Source: Selenomonas sp. GACV-9 (GTDB lineage: Bacteria > Bacillota > Negativicutes > Selenomonadales > Selenomonadaceae). Taken from it: 64,000 bases of DNA. The DNA lies in contig FPAX01000003.1 of NCBI GenBank assembly GCA_900116485.1, positions 62,001-126,000 on the forward strand, read 5' to 3'. The translations under genes and the position numbers were made by a program. Position 1 is the first letter of the stretch; each line of letters opens with the position of its first letter. Under the pieces are notes generated by a model. The model was not told where the DNA came from. It was given only the letters and a program-made list of their open reading frames with translations, and ran no database searches. Shown here piece after piece: positions 8,754-20,231 of the stretch.

Positions 8754-9139
8754 CTATTCTTTTAGCAGCCCAAGATTCTTCATGACCAGCGTCACTTTAT
8801 CAGTGTCGATGGGCTTGGCCGCATAGGCATCACAGCCAAGTTCCAGCGCCTGGTCCACATACTCCACATCTGCCAGTGCCGTCATCATGATGATGCAGGT
8901 ATGCTTGAGCTGATGCTGCTTCTCCAGGACACGGATAGCCTTGAGTAGCTTGAGCCCATCGATGCGCGGCATCATGATATCCAGGCACAGCAGGTCATAG
9001 GGTGCCTTGTCCTTTATGGCATCCATGAAGAGGTCCAGCGCCTCCATCCCGTCTACAGCCACATCACAAGTGCCGTAATTGCCCATGAACTTCTTCAAGA
9101 AAATCCGGCTGAGCCGGTCATCCTCCGCAATCAGTATCT

Positions 9140-9143
<4 letters not shown>
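8754..9143 (-). CDS. Stand-alone CheY-like response regulator
   Basis: A 129-residue single receiver domain with no output domain. The acidic pocket is E7-D8-D9 (LIAEDDRL), the phosphoacceptor is D55 (LLCLDIMMPR), the switch threonine lies in MMTALAD and the conserved lysine is K110 (AAKPID). Its start overlaps the histidine kinase stop codon by four bases (ATGA), so the two are translationally coupled and the kinase is the likely phosphodonor. With no DNA-binding domain it would act by protein contact, as CheY or a phosphorelay intermediate does. CheA encoded upstream is an alternative donor. It is the last gene of the operon. Confidence 0.9.
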
Positions 9144-10862
<1,719 letters not shown>

Positions 10863-10873
<11 letters not shown>

Positions 10874-12425
10874 CGCCTTCATCCTTTCCAGCCACAATCT
10901 GCGGATGGGCCAAACTCATGATACAGCCAGGTATGACCGAAAGCGGCAGCTGCCGCATGACAGCACCGCGCTCAAAGGCCACCCGCGGCATCCCGTAGAC
11001 CACACTGGTCGCCTCATCCTGACCGATGGTACGCGCGCCCTTCTGCCGCATCTTGAGCAGTCCTTCCGCCCCATCATTTCCCATACCAGTAAGGATTACC
11101 CCCAGGGCCTCGGCTCCTGCCGCCTCAGCCACGGACTCGAACAACACATCAACCGAGGGACAGTGCCCGCTCACCTGCTCCGTGCCACGGCAGGAAACGA
11201 AGAACTCGCTGCCCAGACGCCGTACCCGCATCTGCCGGTCCCCCGGGGCCACATAGATATGATTGGGCAGCAAGCGCTCCCCGTCGAGGGCCTCGGCAGC
11301 CGTGAACGATGACTCATTATTGAGCCTGTCAGCAAACAAGCGGCTGAATCCATAGGGGATATGCTGGACGATGACAATCGGCGGCAGCGGCGGCCGTAAG
11401 CCTTGGATAAGGCTTGCCAGCGCCTCGGTGCCCCCTGTCGATGCCCCAAGGGCAATGAGCCGCACTTCCTTTGGCGTCTCAAGGCTCTCATCCCTACTGA
11501 CGGCCTGCCTGGCCCGTTGCAGATTATGCTGCATGCCTGCAGTCGCTGCCTGGGTCCGCTGATATATGCCCGCCAGATTCCGCTGTGGCTTGCTGGGCGC
11601 CGCATCCAAGGGCTTGCGGTAAACCGACGGCATCACATACTGGAACGGCGCTGCATGCCGCTCCACCGTCTCCGAATGGCCGACAAAAAGATAGCCGCCC
11701 GGCTCAAGATAGTCGTAAAACTGCCGCACGAGCCGGTTCCGCACCGGCGCGTCGAAATAGATCATGACATTCCGGCAGAAAATCACATGGAAAGGCTTCT
11801 TGAACGGAAACCCCAGCGTCATCAGATTGAACGGCCGGAACAGCACCTGCTGCCGGATCACATCATTGACCTGCAGCTTCCCGCTGCCAGCGGCATGGAA
11901 ATAGCCACGCAGCCAGTTTTCCGGCATCCCGGCGAGAGATTCCCGCTCGTAGATGCCTGCTTTGGCAGTTTCAAGCACCTCCGTCGACAGGTCTGTGGCC
12001 AGCAGTGTCTTTTCCCAGCGCGACCCCTGCAGCCCGAACTGATCCTGCAGCAGCATTGCCAGCGTATAGGCCTCCTGCCCTGTAGAACAAGCCGCGCACC
12101 AGGTACGGATATCGCCGTCCTGAACCGATGATGCAATCCAGGGCAGCACCGTATCCCGATAAAACCAAAAGTGATCTGCCTCACGCATAAAGAACGTGTG
12201 GTGCGTGGTAATGGCTTCGGCCAGCGCCTTCAAGAGCCGGCCTGAGCCATCTTGCTTCAGTGCCTTCAGGAAACCTGCCGCATCGCGGTATTTGGCCGTC
12301 TCTGCCCCCTCGTGGAACAGCCGCTGCAGGCGCGACTCCAAAAGCGCCTTCTTCTCACGGGGCAGCTGGATGCCAAACTCACGGTCTACGATACTCGCAT
12401 ATGCTAAAAATACCGAATCATCCAT
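10863..12425 (-). CDS. CheR-CheB fusion (receptor methyltransferase-methylesterase)
   Basis: One 520-residue protein joins the two opposing adaptation enzymes of chemosensory systems. Residues 1-275 are CheR: a helical N-terminal part, then the AdoMet-binding fold (CAACSTGQEAYTLAM at about 108-122, and FCRNVMIYFD). CheR adds methyl groups to receptor glutamates. After a linker of about 45 residues, 325-505 are the CheB methylesterase with its triad: serine in GASTGG, histidine in VQHIPYGFS and aspartate in TGMGNDGAEG. The CheB part lacks the usual N-terminal receiver domain, so phosphorylation by CheA cannot gate it in the standard way. Its ATG overlaps the receptor gene's stop by one base (TGATG), so the enzymes are made with their receptor. 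Confidence 0.92.
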
Positions 12426-14128
12426 CAGTACTTGCCAAATCCTTCCTCATCATCGGCAAACTTATACGCTTGGGATTCTGCAGGCTTTGCTACCGCTGGC
12501 GCCGGCATCGGTGCAGGGCTCTGCGCCGGACGCACGGCAGGCTTGGGCGGTTCATAGGTTCCCATCCCCCGCGAGCTGCCCGATGCCAGGCGAAACTGGT
12601 CAGCCGTCTCACGTAGACGAGCAGCCTGGGCATTGAGCTGCTCACTGGCCGATGCAGCCTCTTCCGAGGTTGCCGAGTTCGCCTGTACGACCTGGGACAC
12701 CTGCAATACACCCTGATCAATCTGCTCCAAGGCCAGCTTCTGCTCACTGGAGGCCTTGGCAATCGAGCTTACGATATCGGCCACCTCCGAGACATTGCTC
12801 ATGATGATCATCAGCGCCTCAGCCGTCTTGCCCGCAATCGCCCGGCCAGACTCCACCTTCGCGATGGAGTCCTCGATGAGCTCCGTCGTTTCCTTCGCTG
12901 CCTTGGCACTACGTGCCGCAAGGTTGCGGACTTCTTCCGCCACGACAGCAAAGCCCTTGCCATGCTGACCGGCACGAGCAGCCTCGACAGCCGCATTGAG
13001 CGCCAGGATATTGGTCTGGAAAGCGATTTCATCAATAACCTTGATAATCTTCGAGATATTGGCCGAGGACGTATTGATGTCCTCCATAGCCGCGAGCATT
13101 TCCTTCATATCGGCATCGCCGACAGACGCCTGCTGGCGGGCCTGGATTGTGAGATTGTTAGCCTTATCGGCATTTTCCGCATTGCTGGCCGTCTGGGACG
13201 AGATCTCCGAAATCGATGCCGAAAGCTCCTCGACAGAAGACGCCTGCTCCGCAGCCCCCTGGGATAGCGAGACACTGGCCTCGGAGACATTGCGTGAACC
13301 TGCCGCCACCTGCTCAGCTGCCACATGGATATTGTTCATGGACTGATTGAGATTCTGGCGCATATGCTCAAAATGCACCACAGCCTGCCCAATCTCGTCA
13401 TTGCTCTCCGCTTTCATCGGCTGACTGAGGTCACCGTTGCCGATTACCTCTGCCGCGGCAGCCATGCGGTTGATACGGCTGCCGATACTGCGGGCCAGCC
13501 GCATACCGAAGAACATCGCCAGCAGGACTACCACCGTGATATTGATGACTGAGATCAGCATGGCTCTATCAATCTCGTCTTTGATTTTCTTGAACTCATC
13601 CTGGGTGCTCTTATTGCCCAGCTCCATCACCGAGTCAAAGCTCTGAGAAAGCTTGTAGCCGGTTTCTGAGGCCCGTTTCGCCTCAGGCAGGGTCTCCACC
13701 GGCGCGCCCGGTGCGGGCTGCGCCTTGATCAGCGCATCGCGCTGGCTGCGGAACGTATCGATCTGTCCGCGGATATCCCCCATGACCTTCTTAGCCTCGA
13801 CAGAAACGGCCCGTTTTTCCAGCTCGCCAAAGACCACATCGAGCTCCTTGTCGCGCTTCTGCATATTCGCCATGGACTCCTGCCGCATCGCTGGATCGAC
13901 CCGCGTCAGGAACCGTGTAAACTCGTTGCGGGACTCTGTGAAAAGTTTCCCTGCTTGTGTCGCCAGAGTTGCCGCATACGCATCCTCGTCATAGACCTTT
14001 TGGTACTGATCGCTTACAGAGCTCAGCAGGTAGAGGCAGCAAGCAGCTGTCAGCACCATCAAGGCTCCGAGTATTCCTGTCAAAGTCACCAGCTTGGTAC
14101 TGATCTTCATATTCTTAAACAGATCCAT
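12425..14128 (-). CDS. Methyl-accepting chemotaxis protein
   Basis: A 567-residue transmembrane chemoreceptor. The first span is at about residues 13-35 ([20 protein letters not shown]). A helical periplasmic four-helix-bundle type sensor covers about 36-185, and the second span is at about 187-208. Then come HAMP, methylation helices and the highly conserved signalling tip ([20 protein letters not shown], followed by [10 protein letters not shown]). The extreme C-terminus (EEGFGKY) is not the classic NWETF CheR-tethering pentapeptide. I chose the ATG at 14128 because GAGGGA lies six bases upstream; this makes it overlap cheW by 14 bases. It is the only receptor in the operon and hence the probable dedicated input for this CheA. 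The ligand is unknown. Confidence 0.93.
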   Translation of the reverse strand: MDLFKNMKISTKLVTLTGILGALMVLTAACCLYLLSSVSDQYQKVYDEDAYAATLATQAGKLFTESRNEFTRFLTRVDPAMRQESMANMQKRDKELDVVFGELEKRAVSVEAKKVMGDIRGQIDTFRSQRDALIKAQPAPGAPVETLPEAKRASETGYKLSQSFDSVMELGNKSTQDEFKKIKDEIDRAMLISVINITVVVLLAMFFGMRLARSIGSRINRMAAAAEVIGNGDLSQPMKAESNDEIGQAVVHFEHMRQNLNQSMNNIHVAAEQVAAGSRNVSEASVSLSQGAAEQASSVEELSASISEISSQTASNAENADKANNLTIQARQQASVGDADMKEMLAAMEDINTSSANISKIIKVIDEIAFQTNILALNAAVEAARAGQHGKGFAVVAEEVRNLAARSAKAAKETTELIEDSIAKVESGRAIAGKTAEALMIIMSNVSEVADIVSSIAKASSEQKLALEQIDQGVLQVSQVVQANSATSEEAASASEQLNAQAARLRETADQFRLASGSSRGMGTYEPPKPAVRPAQSPAPMPAPAVAKPAESQAYKFADDEEGFGKY

Positions 14129-14627
14129 TTTCGTTCCCTCTTTCCTCATTCATCCCGCTAAGCATCTTTTCTTCTTCCACATCGAATAGTTTTTCCCAGT
14201 CCAGCAAAAGCACGACCTTGCTATCCGGCAGCTTGCCGATATTCCTTATATAGCGATTGCTTGCCGACTTGAGCTCCGGCGGAGCCACTGTCTGCCCCTC
14301 CGGGATGGACAGCACCTCGCTGACCCCATCGATGATAAGTCCGAGCAGTACCTCCTTGACCTCGATGACGATGACACAGGTACGGTCCGTATAAGCCCGG
14401 AACTCCCGGCCGAACCGCAGCCGCATGTCGATGACCGGAATGATCTTGCCGCGAAGATTGATGATGCCACGCACATAGTCGGGCACCTCCGGCACCTTGG
14501 TAATGGGCAGGATGCCAATGATTTCGATGACCACGCGGATATCGATGCCATAGAGCTCCTCCCCCAGCGTAAAAGTCAGATATTTATCCTTTTGTGTATC
14601 TTCCTCTTGCAGGAGTTCTTCATCCAT
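14115..14627 (-). CDS. cheW: Chemotaxis coupling protein CheW
   Basis: CheW links receptors to the kinase CheA in the signalling array. The 170-residue protein is one CheW beta-barrel domain (about residues 14-150) with [18 protein letters not shown] at the start and the conserved stretches [18 protein letters not shown] and [12 protein letters not shown]. An acidic N-terminal tail ([14 protein letters not shown]) and a charged C-terminal tail extend it slightly beyond the usual length. AGGAGG precedes the ATG by seven bases. It follows cheA by 14 bases and overlaps the receptor gene. Confidence 0.95.
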   Translation of the reverse strand: MDEELLQEEDTQKDKYLTFTLGEELYGIDIRVVIEIIGILPITKVPEVPDYVRGIINLRGKIIPVIDMRLRFGREFRAYTDRTCVIVIEVKEVLLGLIIDGVSEVLSIPEGQTVAPPELKSASNRYIRNIGKLPDSKVVLLLDWEKLFDVEEEKMLSGMNEERGNENGSV

Positions 14628-14641
14628 TTCCGTTCCTCCTA

Positions 14642-16768
14642 TTATTCAACCAGCAATCCCAAAAGCTTCCCCGGGTCGATGATCAAGCTGATGCTGCCAT
14701 CCCCCAATATCGTACAGCCCGTGATACCAGTCATCTTCGTCATTGTCTGGATATAGCCTGGCACTGGCTTTACGACGATCTGCTGCACGCCTACCAGCTC
14801 ATCGGCAAAGATACCCAGGTAGTGGTCATCGGCCTCCGTCACCAGCAGGATACCTTCCGTAAGGCACTCCTTCGCACTTTCGATATCATACAGCTTGTGC
14901 AGCCGCACGATAGGGCAGGGCCTGCCCTCCTCCATGAACATTTCCTGTCCCGACACATCGAGGAAGATATCCTCCTCCTCGGGGCGGAAGGAACGGCGAA
15001 TCGAGCTGATCGGTATCGTATACCCGGAGCCGCCCACCTTGATGCACATCCCCTCCACGATGGCCAGCGTGAGCGGTATCCGAATGATGGTCACACTGCC
15101 CTTGCCGGGATTGCTGTCCACCATTATGGTGCCGCCCAGCGTCTTGATGTTCGAGACCACCACATCCATGCCCACGCCGCGCCCGGAAAACTCCGTGACC
15201 TGCTCCTTCGTCGAAAAGCCCGGCGCAAAAATAAAGCTGTAGACTTCCTGATCCGTATACTCCTCCTCAGGTTTCGTCAGGATTCCCTTCTCCTTGGCCT
15301 TCTTCATGATGCGGTCGCGGTTCATGCCACCGCCATCATCCTCGATACGGATGACGACCTCGCCGCCAGCATTCTGCGCCGAGAGAACCACCGTTCCCAT
15401 CTCAGGCTTGCCAGCCTCCTTGCGCACCTCTGGCATCTCGATGCCATGATCGATGGAATTGCGGATGATATGCATCAACGGATCCCCGATATGCTCCGTG
15501 ACATTCTTATCGACCTCCGTATCCGCCCCCACCAGCACGAGCTTTGCCTGTTTGCCAAGTTTCTTCGTCATATCCCGCACGATGCGGTTCATCTTCTTGA
15601 ACGTCGCCTCCAAAGGCACCATCCGGAGCGCCATGACGCGATCCTGCAACTCTCCGTTTATCTTATGCAGCTGCCGGGCCGCCTTGTCAAAATTCGAAAG
15701 CTCCATCCCTCTGATGTCTGGATTCTGCGTCACCATCGACTCAGCAATGACCATCTCGCCCACCAGCTCCATCAGACGGTCAAGCTTATCCACGCGGACA
15801 CTTATCATCTGCGACTCATGTCCCTCATGACCGCTCTGCTTCATCGGCGCTGGCCGCGGCTTGGCCTCAGGCTTCACCGGCACAATCGGCGATGATTCTT
15901 CTACCGCCTGGGCTGCCTTCTGCTTGGGTGTCGGCCAATACTCGCACTCTGCCGTCGACGACAGCTCCACAAGCTCCAGCCCCGTCAAGCACATCGTTTC
16001 ATCCAGCAGCTTGCGGACTTCCTCAACGCCCAGACCCGTCGTGAACCAGAGCTTGAATCCATCCTTGATGATGGTATCAGCGGCTGTCTCATCCTCGATA
16101 ATCTTTTCCGGCAGATAGTGCAGCTCACCAGCTTGATCCTCCAGGCGATTGATCACACCGAAGGCCCTGACCTCTACCATCCCGCCATCGGGATCGAACT
16201 GCAGCACCGCTTTATAGACATGATTGCTGCCCGATTCTGTCTTGACTTCCTCGGGCTTGACCGCTTGGATGAAGTACTGCTGCTTTGCCGGTTCTGCCGC
16301 TCCGACCGCCTTAGGTGCCGCCGGCTTCTTCGCCTTGCGCAGATCCACATCGGGATCATGTCCATTTTCGAGCTTGAAATTCCGCAGGAAATCATGCGTG
16401 GATTTCTGCAGCCCCTCACTGGAGGCATCGGGCTGCCCACCGCCATCGAGCTTATCGAGCTCGCCATTCATGAAATCCACGGCCGTCAGTACGATATCTG
16501 TCACTGCCGACACATCAATCTTCTCTGGATGCAGCTCACGGATATAGAAAAAAATATCCTCAACTGCATGCGCCAAATGCGAGATCTCATCATAGAGCAT
16601 CATGGCCGCCGAGCCCTTGATGGTATGCATGGCCCGGAAAACCTCATTGACATCCTCTGGCTGGAAGCTGCCGCTGTCCTCACTTGCAAGCGCGACCTGC
16701 TCCAACTGCTCAAGGAACTGACGCGTCTCATAGATAAAGACCTCTACCATCGGTTCATTTTCTGCCAC
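14642..16768 (-). CDS. cheA: Chemotaxis histidine kinase CheA
   Basis: CheA autophosphorylates in response to clustered receptors and passes phosphate to response regulators. The 708 residues follow the family order: an Hpt domain with the phosphorylated histidine in FRAMHTIKGSAAMM (about residue 48), a poorly conserved regulator-docking region with proline/alanine linkers (about 110-330), a dimerisation domain (ISVRVDKLDRLMELVGEMVI), an HATPase domain (HIIRNSIDHGIE, EDDGGGMNRD, FSGRGVGMDVV), and a CheW-like regulatory domain to the end. The start is GTG behind GGGAG. It heads the operon cheA-cheW-mcp-cheRB-kinase-receiver. With no motor genes nearby, the pathway could control taxis, surface behaviour or another output. 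Confidence 0.95.
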   Translation of the reverse strand: MAENEPMVEVFIYETRQFLEQLEQVALASEDSGSFQPEDVNEVFRAMHTIKGSAAMMLYDEISHLAHAVEDIFFYIRELHPEKIDVSAVTDIVLTAVDFMNGELDKLDGGGQPDASSEGLQKSTHDFLRNFKLENGHDPDVDLRKAKKPAAPKAVGAAEPAKQQYFIQAVKPEEVKTESGSNHVYKAVLQFDPDGGMVEVRAFGVINRLEDQAGELHYLPEKIIEDETAADTIIKDGFKLWFTTGLGVEEVRKLLDETMCLTGLELVELSSTAECEYWPTPKQKAAQAVEESSPIVPVKPEAKPRPAPMKQSGHEGHESQMISVRVDKLDRLMELVGEMVIAESMVTQNPDIRGMELSNFDKAARQLHKINGELQDRVMALRMVPLEATFKKMNRIVRDMTKKLGKQAKLVLVGADTEVDKNVTEHIGDPLMHIIRNSIDHGIEMPEVRKEAGKPEMGTVVLSAQNAGGEVVIRIEDDGGGMNRDRIMKKAKEKGILTKPEEEYTDQEVYSFIFAPGFSTKEQVTEFSGRGVGMDVVVSNIKTLGGTIMVDSNPGKGSVTIIRIPLTLAIVEGMCIKVGGSGYTIPISSIRRSFRPEEEDIFLDVSGQEMFMEEGRPCPIVRLHKLYDIESAKECLTEGILLVTEADDHYLGIFADELVGVQQIVVKPVPGYIQTMTKMTGITGCTILGDGSISLIIDPGKLLGLLVE

Positions 16769-16897
16769 CAGTCATCACTCCCTTACATCCAATCCTTTGA
16801 TTTAAGATTTTTCAAACAATTCTAACATGTATATTCGCTCCCGACAGTCAAAATCCTGTTAATTCTTAACAAATATCTTTTTAATCCGCAAATAAAA

Positions 16898-16923
16898 ATG
16901 ACCCATCAAATCTGACGGGTCAT
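16898..16923 (-). terminator. Terminator after the aminotransferase gene
   Basis: ATGACCC pairs with GGGTCAT (inner TCA/TGA with one mismatch) around a four-base loop. On the minus strand it is followed by TTTT. It lies 17 bases past the aminotransferase stop. Confidence 0.75.
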
Positions 16924-16939
16924 CACTTAGACGAAACGC

Positions 16940-18127
16940 TTACTTCTTATATTCCTCTGCGAGCTTCTTGAACAGCGGCAGAGATTTTTCGATAGTCTCG
17001 GTCTTGATGCAATACGCAGCACGGAAATACCCAGGGCAGCCGAAATCCGTGCCCGGCACGAGCAGCAAGTCATATTTCTTCGCCCGCTCACAGAACGCGT
17101 AGTCATCATCCTCCAGGCATTTCGGGAAAAGATAGAACGCCCCCTGTGGCTTGACGCACTCAAAGCCAGCATCGATAAGCCCTTGATAGAGCAGCTGGCC
17201 ATTCTTGACATAGGTGGAAATATCCGACGGCATATCGGCGCAGCGGCCGATGACCAGCTGCCAGAGCGATGGCGCATTGACATGAGTGAGCACACGGGCC
17301 GCACCAGCAATCGAACCGTACACCTTGCCAAAGTCAGCCACTTCATCGGGCACGACAATGTAGCCGATACGCTCGCCCGGCAAAGAGAAGGACTTGCTGT
17401 ACGAATAGCAGACCAACGTATTGTCATAGAACTTCGGCACATAAGGAACCGTATAGCCATCAAAGGCGATCTCACGATACGGCTCATCGGAAATGATGAA
17501 GATGGGATGATGGTACTCCTCCTCCTTGCGGCGCAGGATATCGGCGAGCTTCTGGATTGTCTCCTCCGAATAAACGGCACCGCTCGGATTGTTCGGCGAG
17601 TTGACGATGACCGCCTTCGTATGATTCGTCACGAGCTTCTCAAAGGCCGCAAAATCAATCTGCCAATCAGCAGGCTGCGCTGGCACGACAACGAGCTTGC
17701 CACCGACTGACTCGACAAAAGCACGATACTCCGGGAAGAACGGCGCAAAGGTGATGAACTCGTCTTCCGGCTGCGCCAATGCCTTGAAACAAATCGTAAT
17801 CGCCGCTGCCGCACCAGCCGTCATGAAGAAATTCTTCGCCGCAAAATTCGTACCGAAACGCTTGTTGACGCTCTTGGCCAATGCCTCACGCGTCTGTGGT
17901 GCACCTGGCGCCACCGTATAGCCATGCACAGCACTCGGCTCCATATTCGTCAGTACATCGACAGCAGCCGCCTTGATGAACTCCGGTGTCGGCACATTCG
18001 GATTGCCAAGGCTGAAATCATAGACATTCTCCTCGCCCACCTCTGCAGCCCGCTTACGGCCAAACTCAAAGATCGTACGGATTGTCGACTTCTTCGTCCC
18101 GAGTTCATACATTTTCTGATTGATCAT
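16940..18127 (-). CDS. PLP-dependent aminotransferase, class I/II
   Basis: A 395-residue fold-type I aminotransferase that moves an amino group between an amino acid and a 2-oxo acid using pyridoxal phosphate. Recognisable parts are the substrate-side FDFSLGNPNVPTP-like N-terminus (here YDFSLGNPNVPTPEF), the cofactor-stacking region, NNPSGAVYS, SDEPYREIAFD, the Schiff-base lysine in CYSYSKSFSLPGERIGY, and the carboxylate-binding arginine near the C-terminus (FRAAYC). This pattern fits the aspartate/tyrosine/aromatic group, and AspC-like or MalY-like roles are possible. I chose the ATG at 18127 (MINQKMYELGTKK) because GGTGAGG lies upstream; a longer in-frame start lacks one. It is monocistronic. 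Confidence 0.9.
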   Translation of the reverse strand: MINQKMYELGTKKSTIRTIFEFGRKRAAEVGEENVYDFSLGNPNVPTPEFIKAAAVDVLTNMEPSAVHGYTVAPGAPQTREALAKSVNKRFGTNFAAKNFFMTAGAAAAITICFKALAQPEDEFITFAPFFPEYRAFVESVGGKLVVVPAQPADWQIDFAAFEKLVTNHTKAVIVNSPNNPSGAVYSEETIQKLADILRRKEEEYHHPIFIISDEPYREIAFDGYTVPYVPKFYDNTLVCYSYSKSFSLPGERIGYIVVPDEVADFGKVYGSIAGAARVLTHVNAPSLWQLVIGRCADMPSDISTYVKNGQLLYQGLIDAGFECVKPQGAFYLFPKCLEDDDYAFCERAKKYDLLLVPGTDFGCPGYFRAAYCIKTETIEKSLPLFKKLAEEYKK

Positions 18128-18236
18128 AACGATTACCTCACCCCATGTAAACAATATATCTCTTCCAGAGAAACACTGTTTACAGTTTAGCACAAAACCA
18201 AGGTAAAATCCACCAACATTCCGCGCCAGGAATCTC

Positions 18237-20231
18237 TCATTTATGATACAGCCAGACCATCATCTCATTTTCCCCGCGGTTCCCCCAGCAATAATAGGGA
18301 ATCAAGGTAAGTTCCTGCCTATGCAGGACACTGGGCTCGCCATAGCGCTTATACAAGGTATGCCCCTTTGCCTCCCTTACGGCATCCGTGCGAAGTACGC
18401 CTGCTCCCTGAAACAGACTGTCTGTATACTCATAGGTAAATGCCATACCATCTACCAGACGGATACGCTCCAGCCCTTCGCCATTATCTATGGATTCCGC
18501 ACAGTATACCAGCGGGCCTCTCTGTACGGCCAGCCTGCCGATATTTTCCCGGACTTCCGGTGCGGCCTGATAAAGGGTTGCTTCCATCGGAAGTTCCAGA
18601 CAAATCCGATCATCCTTCTGCCAGCTCCGCCGCACAATCACATAACCATCATGCTTTTCGTCATTTACTGCTTGACCATTCACTGACAGCGTATATCCTT
18701 TCGCCCATGATGGTATCCGGAGTGCAATCCCATATCTGCCGCCTGTTTCCACCGTCAAGCCGACCTTACCCTGCCAGGGGAATTGACTTGTCATAGACAG
18801 CCTTACTTTCTTATCGGCCAAAGGCAGCTCTGCCTCAGACCCCACATACAGATCCACATAGATGGTATCCGCTGTCACCGAATAGATATACGCATCCAAA
18901 GAACTGATCAACCGTGCCAGATTCGGCGGACAACAAGCACAGCCGAACCAGGCCTGCCGCGTAGTCTTGATATGGCTCTTGCCTGGGTCTTTACGGCTAA
19001 GTTCCGGTACAACCTCCAAGGGATTCACATAAAAGAAGTGCCTGCCATCCAACGCCATCCCCGAAAGGACGGTATTATACAAGGCCCGTTCCATAACATC
19101 AGCATAAGCGCCATGGCCAGCCTCGTCCTTCAGCATATTATGAGCAAAGAACATCAATCCCACAGAGGCACAGGTTTCTCCATACATAGAGTCATTCGGC
19201 AAATCATAATCAGCAGTAAATGCCTCTCCTATCACGGTTGACCCCACGGCTCCAGTAATATACATCCGCTTTTCCGTAATATTCTTCCACAGCCGTCGGG
19301 CTGCCTGGCGCATTTTTGTATCCCCTTTTAACCGCGCCAGCATAGCCATACCTGTACACATGTACATTACTCTTACCGCATGCCCTTCTGCCGTTTCCTG
19401 CTCCAGAATCGGTTTATGGTTCTGATAGTAACTATCCTTGAACCCTTCCATCCCCTCGATAAGCACGGAGGTATCCGCATCTGCCTGGCACTGCTTACGG
19501 AAGAAATCCGGGTCCTTGCCCCGCTGATAGAGGAAATACCGGCCCAGTTCCAAATAACGCTTATTGCCAACAGTTTCATACAAACGGAACAAGGCCAGCT
19601 CAATCTCTTCATGGCCATCATAGCCATGAATCTTACTCTCCTCCGGACCAAAATGGCGATCCAGGCAATCGGCCAACCGGCAGGCAGTATCGAGTACCAG
19701 CTGGTTGCCTGTCGCCTTGTGATAAGCCACCGCTGCCTCAATGAAATGACCGGCACAATAAAGCTCATGGCTTTGATAAAGCCGCTTGAATTTGCGCTCC
19801 GGTGCTTCCACCGTAAAATACGTGCCTAAATAGCCATCTTCCTCCTGCGCTGCGGCAATGAGCTCCACCACACTGTCTGCTGCCTCCCGAAGCTCTTTGT
19901 CCTCCGGAACCCTAGCCAGCGTATAAGCAACAGCTTCCAGCCATTTATACACATCACTATCCTGAAAAACCATCCCATAGTGATGCCCTCGGCTGCGTCC
20001 TGCGGCAATCTTAAAGTTTTCGATTGCATGACTTTTTTCCGAAGGAATATAATCTGCATCCCGCTCTTTGGCAATCTCGATATCTTCTAAGTCATTGAGC
20101 ACCCGCCACTGATAAGGGAGCATTTCCGTGCGGATAAGTTCCATATAGTTCAGCCAGAACTTATCCGTAACTTTTACCTGGGCAGTATCCTCTGATATTG
20201 TATGATTTAACGCTGCTGAAGTTTTCATCAT
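18237..20231 (-). CDS. Glycoside hydrolase family 127 beta-L-arabinofuranosidase
   Basis: A 664-residue cytoplasmic GH127 enzyme, related to HypBA1, which releases L-arabinofuranose from beta-linked arabino-oligosaccharides by a cysteine nucleophile. The (alpha/alpha)6 barrel runs from about 20 to 430 and includes GRSRGHHYGMVFQDSDVYKW and GAVGS.. .EAFTADYDLPND. The catalytic zinc-thiolate site is visible as FGCACCPPN (about residues 429-437), with an upstream glutamate in YGETCAS. Beta-sandwich domains follow. There is no signal peptide, so oligosaccharides must first be imported, presumably by the symporter whose stop codon it overlaps (ATGA). One near-copy of the window palindrome (TTGACTTGTCAT, 18783-18794) lies within it. 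Confidence 0.93.
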   Translation of the reverse strand: MMKTSAALNHTISEDTAQVKVTDKFWLNYMELIRTEMLPYQWRVLNDLEDIEIAKERDADYIPSEKSHAIENFKIAAGRSRGHHYGMVFQDSDVYKWLEAVAYTLARVPEDKELREAADSVVELIAAAQEEDGYLGTYFTVEAPERKFKRLYQSHELYCAGHFIEAAVAYHKATGNQLVLDTACRLADCLDRHFGPEESKIHGYDGHEEIELALFRLYETVGNKRYLELGRYFLYQRGKDPDFFRKQCQADADTSVLIEGMEGFKDSYYQNHKPILEQETAEGHAVRVMYMCTGMAMLARLKGDTKMRQAARRLWKNITEKRMYITGAVGSTVIGEAFTADYDLPNDSMYGETCASVGLMFFAHNMLKDEAGHGAYADVMERALYNTVLSGMALDGRHFFYVNPLEVVPELSRKDPGKSHIKTTRQAWFGCACCPPNLARLISSLDAYIYSVTADTIYVDLYVGSEAELPLADKKVRLSMTSQFPWQGKVGLTVETGGRYGIALRIPSWAKGYTLSVNGQAVNDEKHDGYVIVRRSWQKDDRICLELPMEATLYQAAPEVRENIGRLAVQRGPLVYCAESIDNGEGLERIRLVDGMAFTYEYTDSLFQGAGVLRTDAVREAKGHTLYKRYGEPSVLHRQELTLIPYYCWGNRGENEMMVWLYHK

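Noticed and set aside
14594..15895. 433-residue frame on the plus strand
   Set aside because: Lies entirely opposite cheW and cheA; histidine- and leucine-rich composition typical of an antisense shadow.
16838..16860. TTGACTGTCGGG before cheA as a -35 or palindrome copy
   Set aside because: The spacing between half-sites is one base, and no -10 box lies at the right distance.
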